Notes: generated by a model not told the origin, from the sequence alone. Numbered from the stretch's first letter, positions 45,501-53,345 are shown. The stretch: DNA of 64,000 nt from Blastococcus aggregatus (GCF_900221005.1 NZ_OBQI01000004.1:186001-250000), one strand, 5' to 3'. Numbers and translations: made by a program.

Positions 45501-45888
45501 CGCGGCGGCCGCCCCGCGCGGCGTGCTCGCCGGGCCCGACGGCGAGGCGCGGATGACCGCCGCGCTCACCGCGGCCGGACTCGGCCGCCTGCTGGCCGCG
45601 CTCCCCGACGGGCTGGACACCCCGGTGGGTGCCGGCGGCACGGCGCTCTCCGGCGGCGAGCGCCGCCGGCTGGCGACGGCCCGCGCCCTGCTCGCCGACC
45701 GCGACGTCGTCCTGCTCGACGAGCCGACCGCGCACCTGGACCCGCCCACCGCCCGCGCGCTCGTCGCCGACCTGCGCGCCGCGCTCGCCGGCCGGGTCGT
45801 GGTCTGCGTGACCCACGACCCCGACGTGCAGCAGGCCGGCGACACCGTCGTGCACCTCGGCGAGGCGGCCGCGCGCGCGACCGCCTGA
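42556..45888 (+). CDS. cydDC: Fused CydD-CydC ABC exporter needed for cytochrome bd assembly
   Basis: A 1110-residue fusion of two complete ABC half-transporters. The CydD half has Walker A GPSGSGKST, signature LSPGQLQ and Walker B LLLLDEPTAHLD. The CydC half has GPSGAGKST, LSGGERR and VVLLDEPTAHLD. CydDC exports thiols or heme-related compounds for bd oxidase maturation. The two halves are joined near residues 540-570 by a linker carrying an in-frame tandem palindromic repeat. The fused form is common in actinobacteria. It is the last gene of the cyd operon. Confidence 0.93.
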   Translation: MSTGTDAGRGPLGALAGIPGLTGALVRAALAALAQTAGLVLLAAGLAHAVARGSGLTEGSATGPLVVAAAGVALRSVAGSVGEALAARDAGRAEDRLRRALLDRLAASSAAVAAAGGPGPAAVLATTRLHDLGPALATYLPALARTVVVPPALLLVLAATDLLSAALVAVTLPLVPVFMVLVGKYTQSATADSARALDRIAAHVAELVRGLPVLVGLGRAADQAAALARLGEAHRARTMATLRVAFLSALVLELIATLSVALVAVTVGLRLVHGDLPLALGLTALLLAPEAFAPLRSLGSAHHAAEDAALAAAEARAVLAAPDAPLPAPAVDDDPRGADVAVSGLTVRYPGRGAAALPPTDLVVRPGELVALTGPSGSGKSTLLAALAGVLGADAVEGGSVTGTGQLAYVPQFPRTTGATVADELRRHAGSAPGADAIVGEAFVVEALARVGATDLAGRAPESLSPGQLQRVALARALVRIRRGASLLLLDEPTAHLDDAAGSTVAEILRGLRGAVTVLMVTHEPVLAALADRAVALPATPAVPPRTFGAESPPPPRTFGAESPEVPEPAPVRGAVARAGLLGALAAGAGVALTAVSGWLIVRAAEMPPVLTLLVATAGVRFFGIGRAALRWLERLAAHDAALRLAARTRVRVWRALAAQGLAADRSPGAALARVVGDVGVVQELTVRVRPVLVVAGAVPTATVAVLALVHLPAAATVAAVLALTVAGVVAVHRRLDAGAARAGRTLQVQALQATTTALDGAADLRAHGLAAHTAADLAAVADRQAAVTRTGDRAAAVGTGLVVLGTGLAAVLATSVAVAGGVAGPVLAVLALAPLALAEPLSGLVPALQRRGALADAQARLDAVVAAALPAEPAAPLPAPDGVHDLAVERLTAGWPGGPDVLHDLTASARAGDGWLVLRGPSGAGKSTLLAVLMAALRPRAGRWALDDVDTGRLTGEAIRSRIAWLPQEAHVFASSIRANLAAAAPRGVLAGPDGEARMTAALTAAGLGRLLAALPDGLDTPVGAGGTALSGGERRRLATARALLADRDVVLLDEPTAHLDPPTARALVADLRAALAGRVVVCVTHDPDVQQAGDTVVHLGEAAARATA
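44184..44247. repeat. In-frame tandem palindromic repeat in the cydDC linker
   Basis: Two identical 31-bp copies (44184-44214 and 44217-44247) lie at a 33-bp period. Each holds the hairpin CGGACTTTC-GGTGCA-GAAAGTCCG (44191-44214 and 44224-44247) and encodes PPRTFGAES. The 33-bp period keeps the reading frame. It looks like a small palindromic element that has entered or spread in a tolerant linker. Confidence 0.85.
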
Positions 45889-45918
45889 TCTGTCGTACCC
45901 CTGCGGCACGCTGCCCGC

Positions 45919-46476
45919 ATGGATGCGACCTTCACCGGAGCTGTCTTCCTCGGCATGAGCGTCGACGGGTTCATCGCCCGGCTCGACCACGACCTCTCCT
46001 GGCTCACCGGCGCCGACGAGGCGGGCGGCCCGCCGGACGACGGCGCGGGCGGCGACTTCGGGTTCGCCGAGTTCGTGTCCGGCATCGACGCGCTGGTCAT
46101 GGGCCGGTCCACCTACGAGGTGATCGCCCCGTTCGCCGAGTGGCCCTACCAGGGCCGGCCGGTGCACGTGCTGAGCAGGACCCTGCCGGCAGACGGCGAC
46201 GCGCGCGTCACCGCCGTGCACCGCTCCTTCGAGGAGGCGGTGCAGGCGCTGTCCGCGGCCGGCTACCGCCGGGTCTACGTGGACGGCGGCCGCACCGTGC
46301 ACCAGTTCCTCGCCGCGGGGCTGGTCGGCGAGCTGACGCTGTCGCGCGTGCCGGTGCTCATCGGTACCGGGCACACGCCCTTCGGGGAGTTCCCCGCGGA
46401 CATCCCGCTGGAGCACGTCCGCACTTCTACGTTCCCCGGCGGCATGGTGCAGAGCAGCTACCTCGTGCGGCGGTGA
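45919..46476 (+). CDS. Dihydrofolate reductase-like (RibD C-terminal fold) protein
   Basis: A 185-residue protein of the DHFR/RibD_C superfamily: FLGMSVDGFIARLDHDLSWL at the start, MGRSTYEVI in the middle, then VDGGRTVHQFLAAGLVGEL and VPVLIGTGHTPFGEF. It is shorter than the paralogue at 9153. Probably a cytosolic NADPH reductase of unknown substrate. It lies 30 bp after cydDC but has no functional link to it that I can see. Confidence 0.85.
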   Translation: MDATFTGAVFLGMSVDGFIARLDHDLSWLTGADEAGGPPDDGAGGDFGFAEFVSGIDALVMGRSTYEVIAPFAEWPYQGRPVHVLSRTLPADGDARVTAVHRSFEEAVQALSAAGYRRVYVDGGRTVHQFLAAGLVGELTLSRVPVLIGTGHTPFGEFPADIPLEHVRTSTFPGGMVQSSYLVRR

Positions 46477-46477
46477 G

Positions 46478-47107
46478 TCAGGCCGCGGGCACGTCCACCG
46501 CGATCTCCTCGCCCAGCTTCGCGCCCTGCAGCAGCTCGAGGCGGTCCTCGGACCAGAACTTGCCCGGGTCGTACCAGTTGTGCGGGCGGGAGGCGGGCAG
46601 CAGCCCCATCGCGGTGTACGTCGCCGCGACCAGCTCGGCGCAGTAGACCGCCTCGGCCGAGGTGTGCCGGCGCAGCCGCCCGTTGATCCACCCGCTGGCC
46701 AGGCCCCGCGTGGTCGGGAACGGCTTGCCGTCCAGCCGCGCCACGGTCCGCAGCACGGCGTCCTCCATCTCCGGGGGCACGCCGCCGTCGTCGGCCGGGC
46801 CGATCAGCTGCCGGAGCCAGGCCTGCTGGCCGTACTTCCGCCGCCAGGTGGTGACGGCGTCGCGCAGGTCGTGCAGCTGCACCCCGCGCTGGTGCTCGCC
46901 GGTCCAGACGTCGGGCAGCGACCGCCCCAGCTCGGCGTGCCAGAGCAGCGGTGGCAGGTCGTCCAGCACCACCGCCATCCCGACGTGGTTGACCGGCGCG
47001 TTGGTCACCGTCTGGATCGCGCGGTCGGCGACCGAGACGCCACGGAAGATCCAGACGTCACCGGTGCGGGTCAGGTCGACCGCGTCGTCGAGCGGGAGCG
47101 GAGGCAC
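46478..47107 (-). CDS. Permuted papain-fold (NlpC/P60-like) protein
   Basis: A 209-residue protein with His in APVNHVGMAVVLD and Cys in AVYCAELVAATY. This order (His before Cys) is that of circularly permuted NlpC/P60-like enzymes of the YiiX/YaeF group. There is no signal peptide, so it is either cytosolic or exported by another route. It ends 1 bp after the convergent DHFR-like gene. The substrate, a peptide or lipid amide, is unknown. Confidence 0.7.
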   Translation of the reverse strand: MPPLPLDDAVDLTRTGDVWIFRGVSVADRAIQTVTNAPVNHVGMAVVLDDLPPLLWHAELGRSLPDVWTGEHQRGVQLHDLRDAVTTWRRKYGQQAWLRQLIGPADDGGVPPEMEDAVLRTVARLDGKPFPTTRGLASGWINGRLRRHTSAEAVYCAELVAATYTAMGLLPASRPHNWYDPGKFWSEDRLELLQGAKLGEEIAVDVPAA

Positions 47108-47114
47108 GGGGCGC

Positions 47115-47120
47115 TACGTT
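47115..47120 (+). promoter_or_regulatory. -10 element, leaderless start of a small gene
   Basis: TACGTT fits TANNNT and ends 6 bp before the GTG at 47127; no ribosome binding site is visible between them. Confidence 0.45.
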
Positions 47121-47126
47121 ACGGAC

Positions 47127-47363
47127 GTGCGCCCCTGGAAGCTGCTCGGACTGGCCGGCCTCGCCGGTGTCGCCGCGACCGGTGCGGTCCTGGCCCGCAG
47201 CGAGCGCCAGCGCCGGGCGCTGACGCCCGACGACGTGCGGGCCCGGCTGCACGAGCGGCACGCCGCGCTCGACGCCGTCCCGGACCCGGACCCGCGGCCC
47301 ACGACCGCGGAGCTGGTCGCCGGCCGCGGACACCGGGTCGCCCGGCTGCTCCGGCGGCGCTGA
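47127..47363 (+). CDS. Small membrane-anchored protein of unknown function
   Basis: A 78-residue protein with one hydrophobic segment (LLGLAGLAGVAATGAVLA, residues 5-22) and a basic, charged tail that ends HRVARLLRRR. No family is recognised. A leaderless-type -10 precedes the GTG. It is divergent from the permuted papain-like gene and ends 16 bp before the convergent SDR gene. Confidence 0.65.
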   Translation: MRPWKLLGLAGLAGVAATGAVLARSERQRRALTPDDVRARLHERHAALDAVPDPDPRPTTAELVAGRGHRVARLLRRR

Positions 47364-47379
47364 CCCAGCGCGGTCGCGC

Positions 47380-48276
47380 TCAGATGCTGCGCCAGGGCCC
47401 CTCGGTGGCGTTGCCCGCGGGCTTCGACTCGATCACGTTCCCGGCGGTCGGCGGCGTCTCGTCCTTCGACACCGCGAGCTGCTGCAGCAGCGGGCCGACC
47501 AGGACGTCGTAGACGCCCGGGACGATCCGGAAGCCGGCCGTGACCACGTGGTTGAGGATGCCGGCCTGCACCACCCGGCGCGGCCGGTCCAGCGTCGAGA
47601 GCACCCGGCGGGCGACCCGGAACGGCGAGTACACCGGCGGTGGCGGCCGGCCGGTGTTGCCGGTCCACGATGCCGCCTGGCTGTAGATGGGGGTGTTCAC
47701 CCCGCCGGGCTGCACGATCGAGATCGAGATGCCGGGCTCGTCGCGGGTCTCCACCTGCAGGGTCCGCACCAGGCCGAGCTGCCCCCACTTGGCGGCGACG
47801 TAGCTGCCCATCGTGGGCGCGGTGACGTTGCCGAGCAGCGAGTTGACGACGGTCAGGTGGCCGGCGTGCTGCGCGCGGAAGACCGGCAGCACGACGCGGG
47901 CGACGTTCGCGGTGCCGTGCAGTGCGGTGTCGACCACCGTCTCGTACACCTCGCGCGGCACGTCCTCGATCCGCCCGTAGGCCATGACCTGCGCGGAGTG
48001 CACCACCACGTCGAGCCGGCCGAAGCGCCCGGTCGCGGCGCTGACGGCGGCCCGCACCTGGTCCTCGTCGGTGACGTCGCCGGCGCAGACCACCACCTCC
48101 GCCGCGCCGGCCGCCCGCATCTCGGCGGCGGCCTCCTCCAGCGAGCTCCGGTCGCGGGACATCAGCACGAGCTGCGCGCCGCGGCCGGCCAGCTCCAGGC
48201 CGGTGGCGCGGCCGATGCCGCTGGAGGCTCCGGTGACCAGGACGGTCAGCGGTCCGTCGTGGGGAGGGATCGGCAT
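47380..48276 (-). CDS. Short-chain dehydrogenase/reductase
   Basis: A 298-residue classical SDR with the NAD(P) motif TGASSGIG near residues 15-22, the NSLLG segment providing Ser, and the catalytic Tyr and Lys in SYVAAK. A C-terminal tail beyond the usual 250 residues (GVYDVLVGPLLQQLAVSKDE) may help dimerisation or membrane contact. Probably an NADPH-linked alcohol dehydrogenase or ketoreductase. The substrate is unknown. AGGAGCTGAACC precedes the ATG. Confidence 0.92.
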   Translation of the reverse strand: MPIPPHDGPLTVLVTGASSGIGRATGLELAGRGAQLVLMSRDRSSLEEAAAEMRAAGAAEVVVCAGDVTDEDQVRAAVSAATGRFGRLDVVVHSAQVMAYGRIEDVPREVYETVVDTALHGTANVARVVLPVFRAQHAGHLTVVNSLLGNVTAPTMGSYVAAKWGQLGLVRTLQVETRDEPGISISIVQPGGVNTPIYSQAASWTGNTGRPPPPVYSPFRVARRVLSTLDRPRRVVQAGILNHVVTAGFRIVPGVYDVLVGPLLQQLAVSKDETPPTAGNVIESKPAGNATEGPWRSI

Positions 48277-48341
48277 GGGGGCGGTTCAGCTCCTCGACTG
48301 GGCTGGTGCGACCGCGCAGGCCTACCCCCGCGCCGGCCGGG

Positions 48342-48749
48342 TCAACCCGGGGGTGGCAGCTCGTCCAGCCGGGCGAGCAGCCAACCGGGCCCCGCCGTCC
48401 CGGCCCCGGCGGGCAGCCGGGCACGCAGCCCGCGGTCGGCGGTCACCACGAGCAGCTCCTGCCCGGCAGTGGTCAGCCGCTCCGCCTCGGCCACCAGGGC
48501 GTCGTCCCCGCTGCCGGTCGCGCGCACCACGCCGACGTCCTCCGGCGCGGTCACCGCACGCGCCCGCCCCTCCACCACGGCGATGACCGCCGTGCAGGTC
48601 AGCGGCTCGCCGTCCGGCCCGGCGAGGGTGGCGCCGACGAGCCCGGCGAGCCGTTCCAGCAGCCGGGTCGCGGCGCCCGCCCGGTCGCGCCACCAGCCGT
48701 CAGGGCGGGAACCCACCACGTTCGCCGCGTCGACCAGGAGCACCGTCAC
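48342..48749 (-). CDS. NYN-domain (PIN-like) putative nuclease
   Basis: A 135-residue protein with the NYN/PIN-type acidic core: LLVDAANVVGSRPDGWW at the start, EGRARA, then DDALVAEAERL and VVTADRGLRARL. These Asp residues would bind metal in an RNase active site. It resembles small actinobacterial NYN proteins whose targets are not known. No toxin-antitoxin partner lies beside it. GTG start at 48749. Confidence 0.75.
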   Translation of the reverse strand: MTVLLVDAANVVGSRPDGWWRDRAGAATRLLERLAGLVGATLAGPDGEPLTCTAVIAVVEGRARAVTAPEDVGVVRATGSGDDALVAEAERLTTAGQELLVVTADRGLRARLPAGAGTAGPGWLLARLDELPPPG

Positions 48750-48891
48750 GCCGTCCCCTCCTCGCCGGCCGGAACGCTTCCGTTCGCCCGACCGGGCGAC
48801 ACGGCGTGTGCCCAGGTGGGAGGCGGGAACTGACCAACCGCGACTGCCCGGGGGGACCGACGCGGACGCGTCCGCAACCGAAGGAGCCATC

Positions 48892-49533
48892 ATGGCCGGC
48901 ACCGGATCCACCGACAACGACCAGACCATCGTGCAGCCCGCCGTGGCCGACTCGCCGACCGCCCGGCACGCAGCACCTCCGACCGCACGCGCCGCCGTCG
49001 CCGCCCAGCGCGCCTCCTTCGGTGGCATCCGGTGGGGTGCGGCGTTCTTCGGCTGGCTGTCGGCCAACGGCCTCGCCGTCCTCCTGATCGCCGTCCTCGG
49101 CGCCGCCGGGGTCGCCTTCGGCCTCGCTCAGGGGGTCGACTCCGCCGACGAGGCCGCCGCGCAAGCCGAGACGATCGGGCTCGGTGGCGCGATCGCCGCG
49201 CTCGTCGTGCTGTTCGTCGCCTACCTGGCCGGCGGGTACGTCGCGGGCCGGATGGCGCGCTTCGACGGCGTCCGCCAGGGCCTCGCGGTGTGGGTCATCG
49301 GACTGGTCGTCGTCCTCGTGCTGGCTGCCGCCGGCGCCGTCGCGGGCGCGCAGTACAACGTGCTGCAGGAGCTCGACCTGCCGCGCATCCCGGTCGACGA
49401 GGGCACCGCCACCACCGGTGGGCTGATCACCCTCGCCGCGGTCCTGCTGGCCACGCTGCTCGGCGCGATGCTGGGCGGCAAGGTGGGCGACCGCTACCAC
49501 CGGAAGGTGGACCGCGCGGGCTTCCCCGCCTGA
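48892..49533 (+). CDS. Four-helix membrane protein of unknown function
   Basis: A 213-residue protein with a polar N-terminal tail (residues 1-45) and four predicted helices (WGAAFFGWLSANGLAVLLIAVLG, IGLGGAIAALVVLFVAYLAGG, GLAVWVIGLVVVLVLAAAG, GLITLAAVLLATLLGAMLGG). The helices alternate with basic loops. Similar proteins are frequent in actinobacteria; no function is known. AAGGAG precedes the ATG. Confidence 0.82.
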   Translation: MAGTGSTDNDQTIVQPAVADSPTARHAAPPTARAAVAAQRASFGGIRWGAAFFGWLSANGLAVLLIAVLGAAGVAFGLAQGVDSADEAAAQAETIGLGGAIAALVVLFVAYLAGGYVAGRMARFDGVRQGLAVWVIGLVVVLVLAAAGAVAGAQYNVLQELDLPRIPVDEGTATTGGLITLAAVLLATLLGAMLGGKVGDRYHRKVDRAGFPA

Positions 49534-49544
49534 CCCGGCGCTCC

Positions 49545-49550
49545 TACGCT
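49545..49550 (+). promoter_or_regulatory. -10 element, leaderless start of the DUF2277 gene
   Basis: TACGCT fits TANNNT and ends 7 bp before the ATG at 49558; no Shine-Dalgarno sequence is seen. Confidence 0.45.
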
Positions 49551-49557
49551 CGCGGCC

Positions 49558-49827
49558 ATGTGCCGGAACATCCGTCCGCTCTCCAACTTCGAGCCGCCGG
49601 CGACCTCCGAGGAGGTGCATGCCGCCGCCCTGCAGTACGTGCGGAAGATCAGCGGGACGACGAAGCCGTCGCGGGCCAACACCGAGGCGTTCGACCGCGC
49701 CGTCGACGAGATCGCCGAGATCTCCGCGCGGCTGCTCGACGCCCTGGTGACGACGGCGCCGCCCAAGGACCGCGAGGTCGAGGCCGCGAAGGCCCGCGAG
49801 CGGGCGGCGCTGCGCTACGGCACCTGA
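49558..49827 (+). CDS. DUF2277 domain protein
   Basis: An 89-residue protein that matches the DUF2277 family from its first residues: MCRNIRPLSNFEPPATSEEV, then AALQYVRKISGTTKPSRAN. The family is small, widespread in actinobacteria and uncharacterised. The CR(N/T)I head with its Cys may bind a metal. The very short leader suggests leaderless expression. Confidence 0.9.
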   Translation: MCRNIRPLSNFEPPATSEEVHAAALQYVRKISGTTKPSRANTEAFDRAVDEIAEISARLLDALVTTAPPKDREVEAAKARERAALRYGT

Positions 49828-49907
49828 ACAGGGACAGGGGATGAGGCAGGCCGATCGATTGCGCACAACGGGAGTGACCGCCACGGGGTCGGGTACTGCG
49901 GTCCCCC

Positions 49908-50360
49908 GTGACCACTTCCACCGCGTCCGCCGCCCTCGGCGGGTCGACCCGCTGCCCTGACTGCACCGACGGCCTCGGCCGACCCCGGGAGCTGCGCCCG
50001 GGGTCCTTCCGCGAGCGGGTGCACCGCAAGCGCGAGGTCGCCCTGGCCTGGCGGATCGGCGTCTTCGCCGTCGGCCTGCTGTGCGTGGCCCTCGGCGTGG
50101 CGCTGGCCGTGCTGCCCGGCCCGCTCACCATCCCGCCGGTGCTGCTGGGCCTGTGGGTGTGGTCGACGGAGTTCGAGTGGGCCCGTCGCATCTTCACCAG
50201 CTTCAGCCGGAAGGCCCGCGACGCCTGGGAGCACGCCCGTGCGCACCCCGCCAGCTCCCTGGCGGTCACCGGCGGCGGCCTGGCCGCCGCCGGGGTGGCG
50301 TTCTGGGCGGTCGGCCACTTCCAGTTGGTCGACCAGGCGACGACGGCCCTGGGTCTGTAG
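49908..50360 (+). CDS. PGPGW-type transmembrane protein
   Basis: A 150-residue protein. A Cys pair (TRCPDC) near the N-terminus is followed by a basic stretch and two hydrophobic helices with the family motif VLPGPLTIPPVLLGLWVWSTEFEW, and a third hydrophobic stretch after residue 120. It belongs to the family named for its PGPG-W residues. The function is unknown. A GTG start is used. Confidence 0.82.
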   Translation: MTTSTASAALGGSTRCPDCTDGLGRPRELRPGSFRERVHRKREVALAWRIGVFAVGLLCVALGVALAVLPGPLTIPPVLLGLWVWSTEFEWARRIFTSFSRKARDAWEHARAHPASSLAVTGGGLAAAGVAFWAVGHFQLVDQATTALGL

Positions 50361-50461
50361 CCGGGACCAGCGCTCCCCCGAACGTGTGCCTCCGCGGTGT
50401 CGGATGTGATGCCGGCGTCCCGTGCGGGCATGTCCCCCGCCCGACGGCGCGAGGAGGACAG

Positions 50462-50941
50462 GTGGCCGAGCACGGTGAGACCCGGCAGGAGCGCGTCAAT
50501 CGCGAACTGATGGAGCTGCTCAACGAGCTCCGGGTGGCGCTGCCCGGTGTGCAGTTCCTCTTCGCCTTCCTGCTGGTCGTGCCGTTCTCCCAGGGCGTCG
50601 ACGAGCTGACCGACTTCCAGCGCGGCGTCTACCTGGTGGCCCTCCTCGCCGCGGCGATCGCCACCGCCCTGCTCATCGCGCCCGCCGCGCAGCACCGGGT
50701 GCTGTTCCGCCAGAAGGACAAGGAGGCGCTGCTCCACCGCAGCAACCGTTCGGCCTTCGCCGGGCTGGTGGTCCTCGCCGTCGCGGTCTGCTCGGCGCTG
50801 CTGCTGGTCGTGGACGTGCTGTTCGACCGGGTGCTCGCCTGGACGGTCGCCTCCGGGGTCGCGGCGGTCCTGGCGTGGTGGTGGCTCGCCGTTCCGCTCT
50901 GGCTGCGTTCCCGGAAGGAGCAGGTCCACCCGGACGACTGA
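50462..50941 (+). CDS. DUF6328 membrane protein
   Basis: A 159-residue protein with a cytosolic N-terminus (QERVNRELMELLNELRVALPGVQFLFAFLL) leading into four helices, ending WWWLAVPLWLR. It matches the DUF6328 family, with no established role. GCGAGGAGGACAG precedes the GTG at 50462. It lies in a run of small genes on the plus strand. Confidence 0.85.
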   Translation: MAEHGETRQERVNRELMELLNELRVALPGVQFLFAFLLVVPFSQGVDELTDFQRGVYLVALLAAAIATALLIAPAAQHRVLFRQKDKEALLHRSNRSAFAGLVVLAVAVCSALLLVVDVLFDRVLAWTVASGVAAVLAWWWLAVPLWLRSRKEQVHPDD

Positions 50942-50986
50942 GCCGGCTGCCACCGATCAGCTGGGGGCCTCGGGTACGAAGGACGC

Positions 50987-51430
50987 GTGACCGTCAGCCC
51001 TGTCCTGCGCCGCGCCCGCTTCGCCGACCTCTCCCCCTTCGAGGTGTACCGGCTGTGCCGGCTCCGGGTGGACGTGTTCGTGGTCGAGCAGGCCTGCCCG
51101 TACCCGGAGCTGGACGGCCGGGACCTGGAGCCGACGACCGAGCACCTGTGGTTCGAGGCCGACGGCGAGGTGGCCGCGCTCATCCGGGTGCTGGAGAACC
51201 GGGAGAGCCGGGCGATCGGCCGGGTCGTCACCGCGCCTGCCTTCCGCGGCCAGGGGCTGGCGGCCCGGCTGATCGAGCTGGCCGTCGCCGACCACGGCGA
51301 CGGCCCGCTCACCCTGGGCGCCCAGGCCCACCTGGAGGGCTGGTACGAGCAGTTCGGCTTCCGGCGCAGCGGCCCGGGCTACGACGAGGACGGCATCCCG
51401 CACGTGCCCATGCGCCGCGATCCCGCCTGA
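50987..51430 (+). CDS. ElaA-like GNAT acetyltransferase
   Basis: A 147-residue GNAT protein. It has the ElaA-type opening LSPFEVYRLCRLRVDVFVVEQACPYPELDG, the acetyl-CoA loop RGQGLAARL and the end motif YEQFGFRRSGPGYDEDGIPHVPM. ElaA-family proteins acetylate unidentified small molecules or proteins. GTG start at 50987. Confidence 0.9.
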   Translation: MTVSPVLRRARFADLSPFEVYRLCRLRVDVFVVEQACPYPELDGRDLEPTTEHLWFEADGEVAALIRVLENRESRAIGRVVTAPAFRGQGLAARLIELAVADHGDGPLTLGAQAHLEGWYEQFGFRRSGPGYDEDGIPHVPMRRDPA

Positions 51431-51469
51431 GGGGTCGCGGCGGGCATCCGCGCCGTCCACCCCGGGGCC

Positions 51470-51808
51470 GTGGACGCAACGCCCACCCGCCACCATGCCG
51501 GGGTGGACGACGCCCTCGCACTCCTCACCGCCGCCGACCGGATCGAGCGACTGGCGGCCCGCACCACGCCGGGCGACTGGCGGACCGCCGGTCTGCTCGC
51601 CTCCCGCCCCGAGGTGGTGGCGCACCGCGCCGACGGCGGCACCGAGCACGTGGCCGAAGCGAGGGCGGCGTCGGGTGCGTGGGTCACCGCCTTCTCCCCC
51701 GCGCTCGCCGGGCCGCTGGTGGCGCTGCTCCGTGCCGCCGCAGCACAGGCCGACCCCGATCCCGCGGCCGTGGTGCTGGCCCGGGCGCTCCTCGACCGGC
51801 TGCCCTGA
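51470..51808 (+). CDS. Hypothetical protein, alpha-helical
   Basis: A 112-residue helical protein (DDALALLTAADRIERLAARTTPGDWR, later ALLRAAAAQADPDPAAVVLARALLDRL). No family is recognised. The start could be the GTG at 51470 or the GTG at 51503; the second begins VDDALALL. It ends 61 bp before the GT-C gene. A real gene is likely from the codon pattern, but no function is assignable. Confidence 0.6.
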   Translation: MDATPTRHHAGVDDALALLTAADRIERLAARTTPGDWRTAGLLASRPEVVAHRADGGTEHVAEARAASGAWVTAFSPALAGPLVALLRAAAAQADPDPAAVVLARALLDRLP

Positions 51809-51857
51809 GCGCGCCGCGCCACCGCCGTCCCCCACCGGCGCACGAGCGGTGGTCGCC

Positions 51858-51863
51858 TAGCCT
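51858..51863 (+). promoter_or_regulatory. -10 element, leaderless start of the GT-C gene
   Basis: TAGCCT fits TANNNT and ends 6 bp before the GTG at 51870; no ribosome binding site is seen. Confidence 0.5.
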
Positions 51864-51869
51864 CGGGGC

Positions 51870-53336
51870 GTGACGGCGACCCGGGCGGACCTCGTGCCCA
51901 CGACGTCCCCGGCATCCGGGCGGGGCCGGCCGACGCGCTGGTCCCCGGCCGAGCTCCTCCCCCCGGTGCTGGCGCTGGTGCTCGGGACCGTGCTCCTGCT
52001 CCCCGGGCACGGGCTGTGGTTCGACGAGCTGTTCACCGCGGAGGTCGGCCGCCGGCCGCTCGGCGAGATCCTGTCGGCGATCCGGGACGGCGAGGGGGTC
52101 ACCAGCTACCTCGCGGGTGTCCCGCCCTCGTACAACGCGCCGTACTACGTCGTCGTGCACGCCTGGATGTCGGTGCCGGGGCTGGGCGGCGACACGTCGC
52201 TCCGCGTCCTCTCCCTCCTGGCGACCGCCGGCGGCCTCGCGCTGGTCACCCGCGCCGTCGCCCGGCTCGGCGGCACGGCGACCGGCGTCCTCGCCGGGCT
52301 GGTCCTGGCGGCGAGCCCGCTGCTGCTCCAGCAGTCGGTCGAGGCCCGCAGCTACGGGCTCACGGTCCTGGCGACCGGGGCGACGGCGCTCGGCCTGGTG
52401 CGCTGGCTGCAGGAGCCGCCCCGGGGGCTGGTGCTCTTCGGTCTCGCGGGCGCGGGGATGGGGCTGGGTCACTGGTACGCGGTCACCGTCCTGGCGGCCT
52501 TCGTCGTCGCCGCGGCGGTGCTGCGCGGCCGCCGCGCCCTGCCGGTCGTCCTCGTCGGGGCCGCCGCCGCGCTGCCCGCCTGCCTGCTGGTGGGGCTGAA
52601 CCTGCTCAACGGCACCGGTGCGCGCAACGCCGAGCACCTGCGCGACACCGACGGCCGCATGCTCGGCTACGCCGTGGAGGCCTGGGCCGGTGGGCGCACA
52701 CCCCTGCTGTGGCTGGCCGTGGGGCTGGCGGTCGTGGGGGCGGTGCGGGGTGGCGGCGGCCGCGGGCGCGACCTGCGGGTGCTCGGGCTGACCTGGACCT
52801 GCGTCCCCCTGCTGCTCCTGGTGGGCGCCGAGCTGCTCCGGCCGGTCTACCACCCGAGGTATCTCCTCGCCGGGCTGCTCGGGCTCGGCGTCCTCGCCGC
52901 GGCCGGCGCGCTCGCGGTGCCGCGCCCGGCACGGGCTCCGCTGGCGGGGCTGCTGGTGGCCTGCGCCCTGCTCAGCAGCAGCCCCCTCGCCGAACGGGAG
53001 CCCCGGGAGCGCGCCGACGACCTCGTGCGCACGCTGGCCGACGTCCAGGTGGCCGGGGAGCCGGTCGTGGCCGCCGACCAGCGCTCGGCGATCGGGCTGG
53101 ACCACTACGTACGCGTTCTGGCTCCGCGACTGCGGGCCGACCTGGTCCTGCCCCCGGACGACGCACCGGCCGACGCGGACCGGGTGTGGCTGGTCCGGCG
53201 GCTGATCGACGGGGTGCCCGAGCCGACCGACGACGACGAGATCCTGCTGGAGGCCGGCCTCCAACTGGTCGAGGAGCGGGCGTTCCGCGGCACCCAGACC
53301 CGGCTGGTGCTGCAGCGCTGGGAGGCCGGCGGCTGA
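51870..53336 (+). CDS. GT-C-type integral membrane glycosyltransferase
   Basis: A 488-residue protein with a hydrophobic first helix (LLPPVLALVLGTVLLLPG) followed by the catalytic loop LWFDELFTAE near residue 55, then about nine more helices. Asp-Glu early in the first luminal loop is the signature of polyprenyl-phosphate-using GT-C enzymes. A 90-residue soluble tail closes the protein. It probably moves a sugar onto a surface glycan or protein outside the membrane. It converges with the GT2/epimerase/aldolase operon. Confidence 0.82.
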   Translation: MTATRADLVPTTSPASGRGRPTRWSPAELLPPVLALVLGTVLLLPGHGLWFDELFTAEVGRRPLGEILSAIRDGEGVTSYLAGVPPSYNAPYYVVVHAWMSVPGLGGDTSLRVLSLLATAGGLALVTRAVARLGGTATGVLAGLVLAASPLLLQQSVEARSYGLTVLATGATALGLVRWLQEPPRGLVLFGLAGAGMGLGHWYAVTVLAAFVVAAAVLRGRRALPVVLVGAAAALPACLLVGLNLLNGTGARNAEHLRDTDGRMLGYAVEAWAGGRTPLLWLAVGLAVVGAVRGGGGRGRDLRVLGLTWTCVPLLLLVGAELLRPVYHPRYLLAGLLGLGVLAAAGALAVPRPARAPLAGLLVACALLSSSPLAEREPRERADDLVRTLADVQVAGEPVVAADQRSAIGLDHYVRVLAPRLRADLVLPPDDAPADADRVWLVRRLIDGVPEPTDDDEILLEAGLQLVEERAFRGTQTRLVLQRWEAGG

Positions 53337-53345
53337 ACCGCTGGA

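Noticed and set aside
42487..46416. Very long open frame on the minus strand opposite cydDC
   Set aside because: Its Arg/Gly/Pro/Ala-rich translation has no domain. Antisense frames stay open in high-GC DNA, and the plus strand encodes a complete ABC exporter.
48342..48749. Toxin of a toxin-antitoxin pair (NYN/PIN-like)
   Set aside because: There is no small antitoxin gene next to it on the same strand; the adjacent genes are an SDR and a membrane protein.
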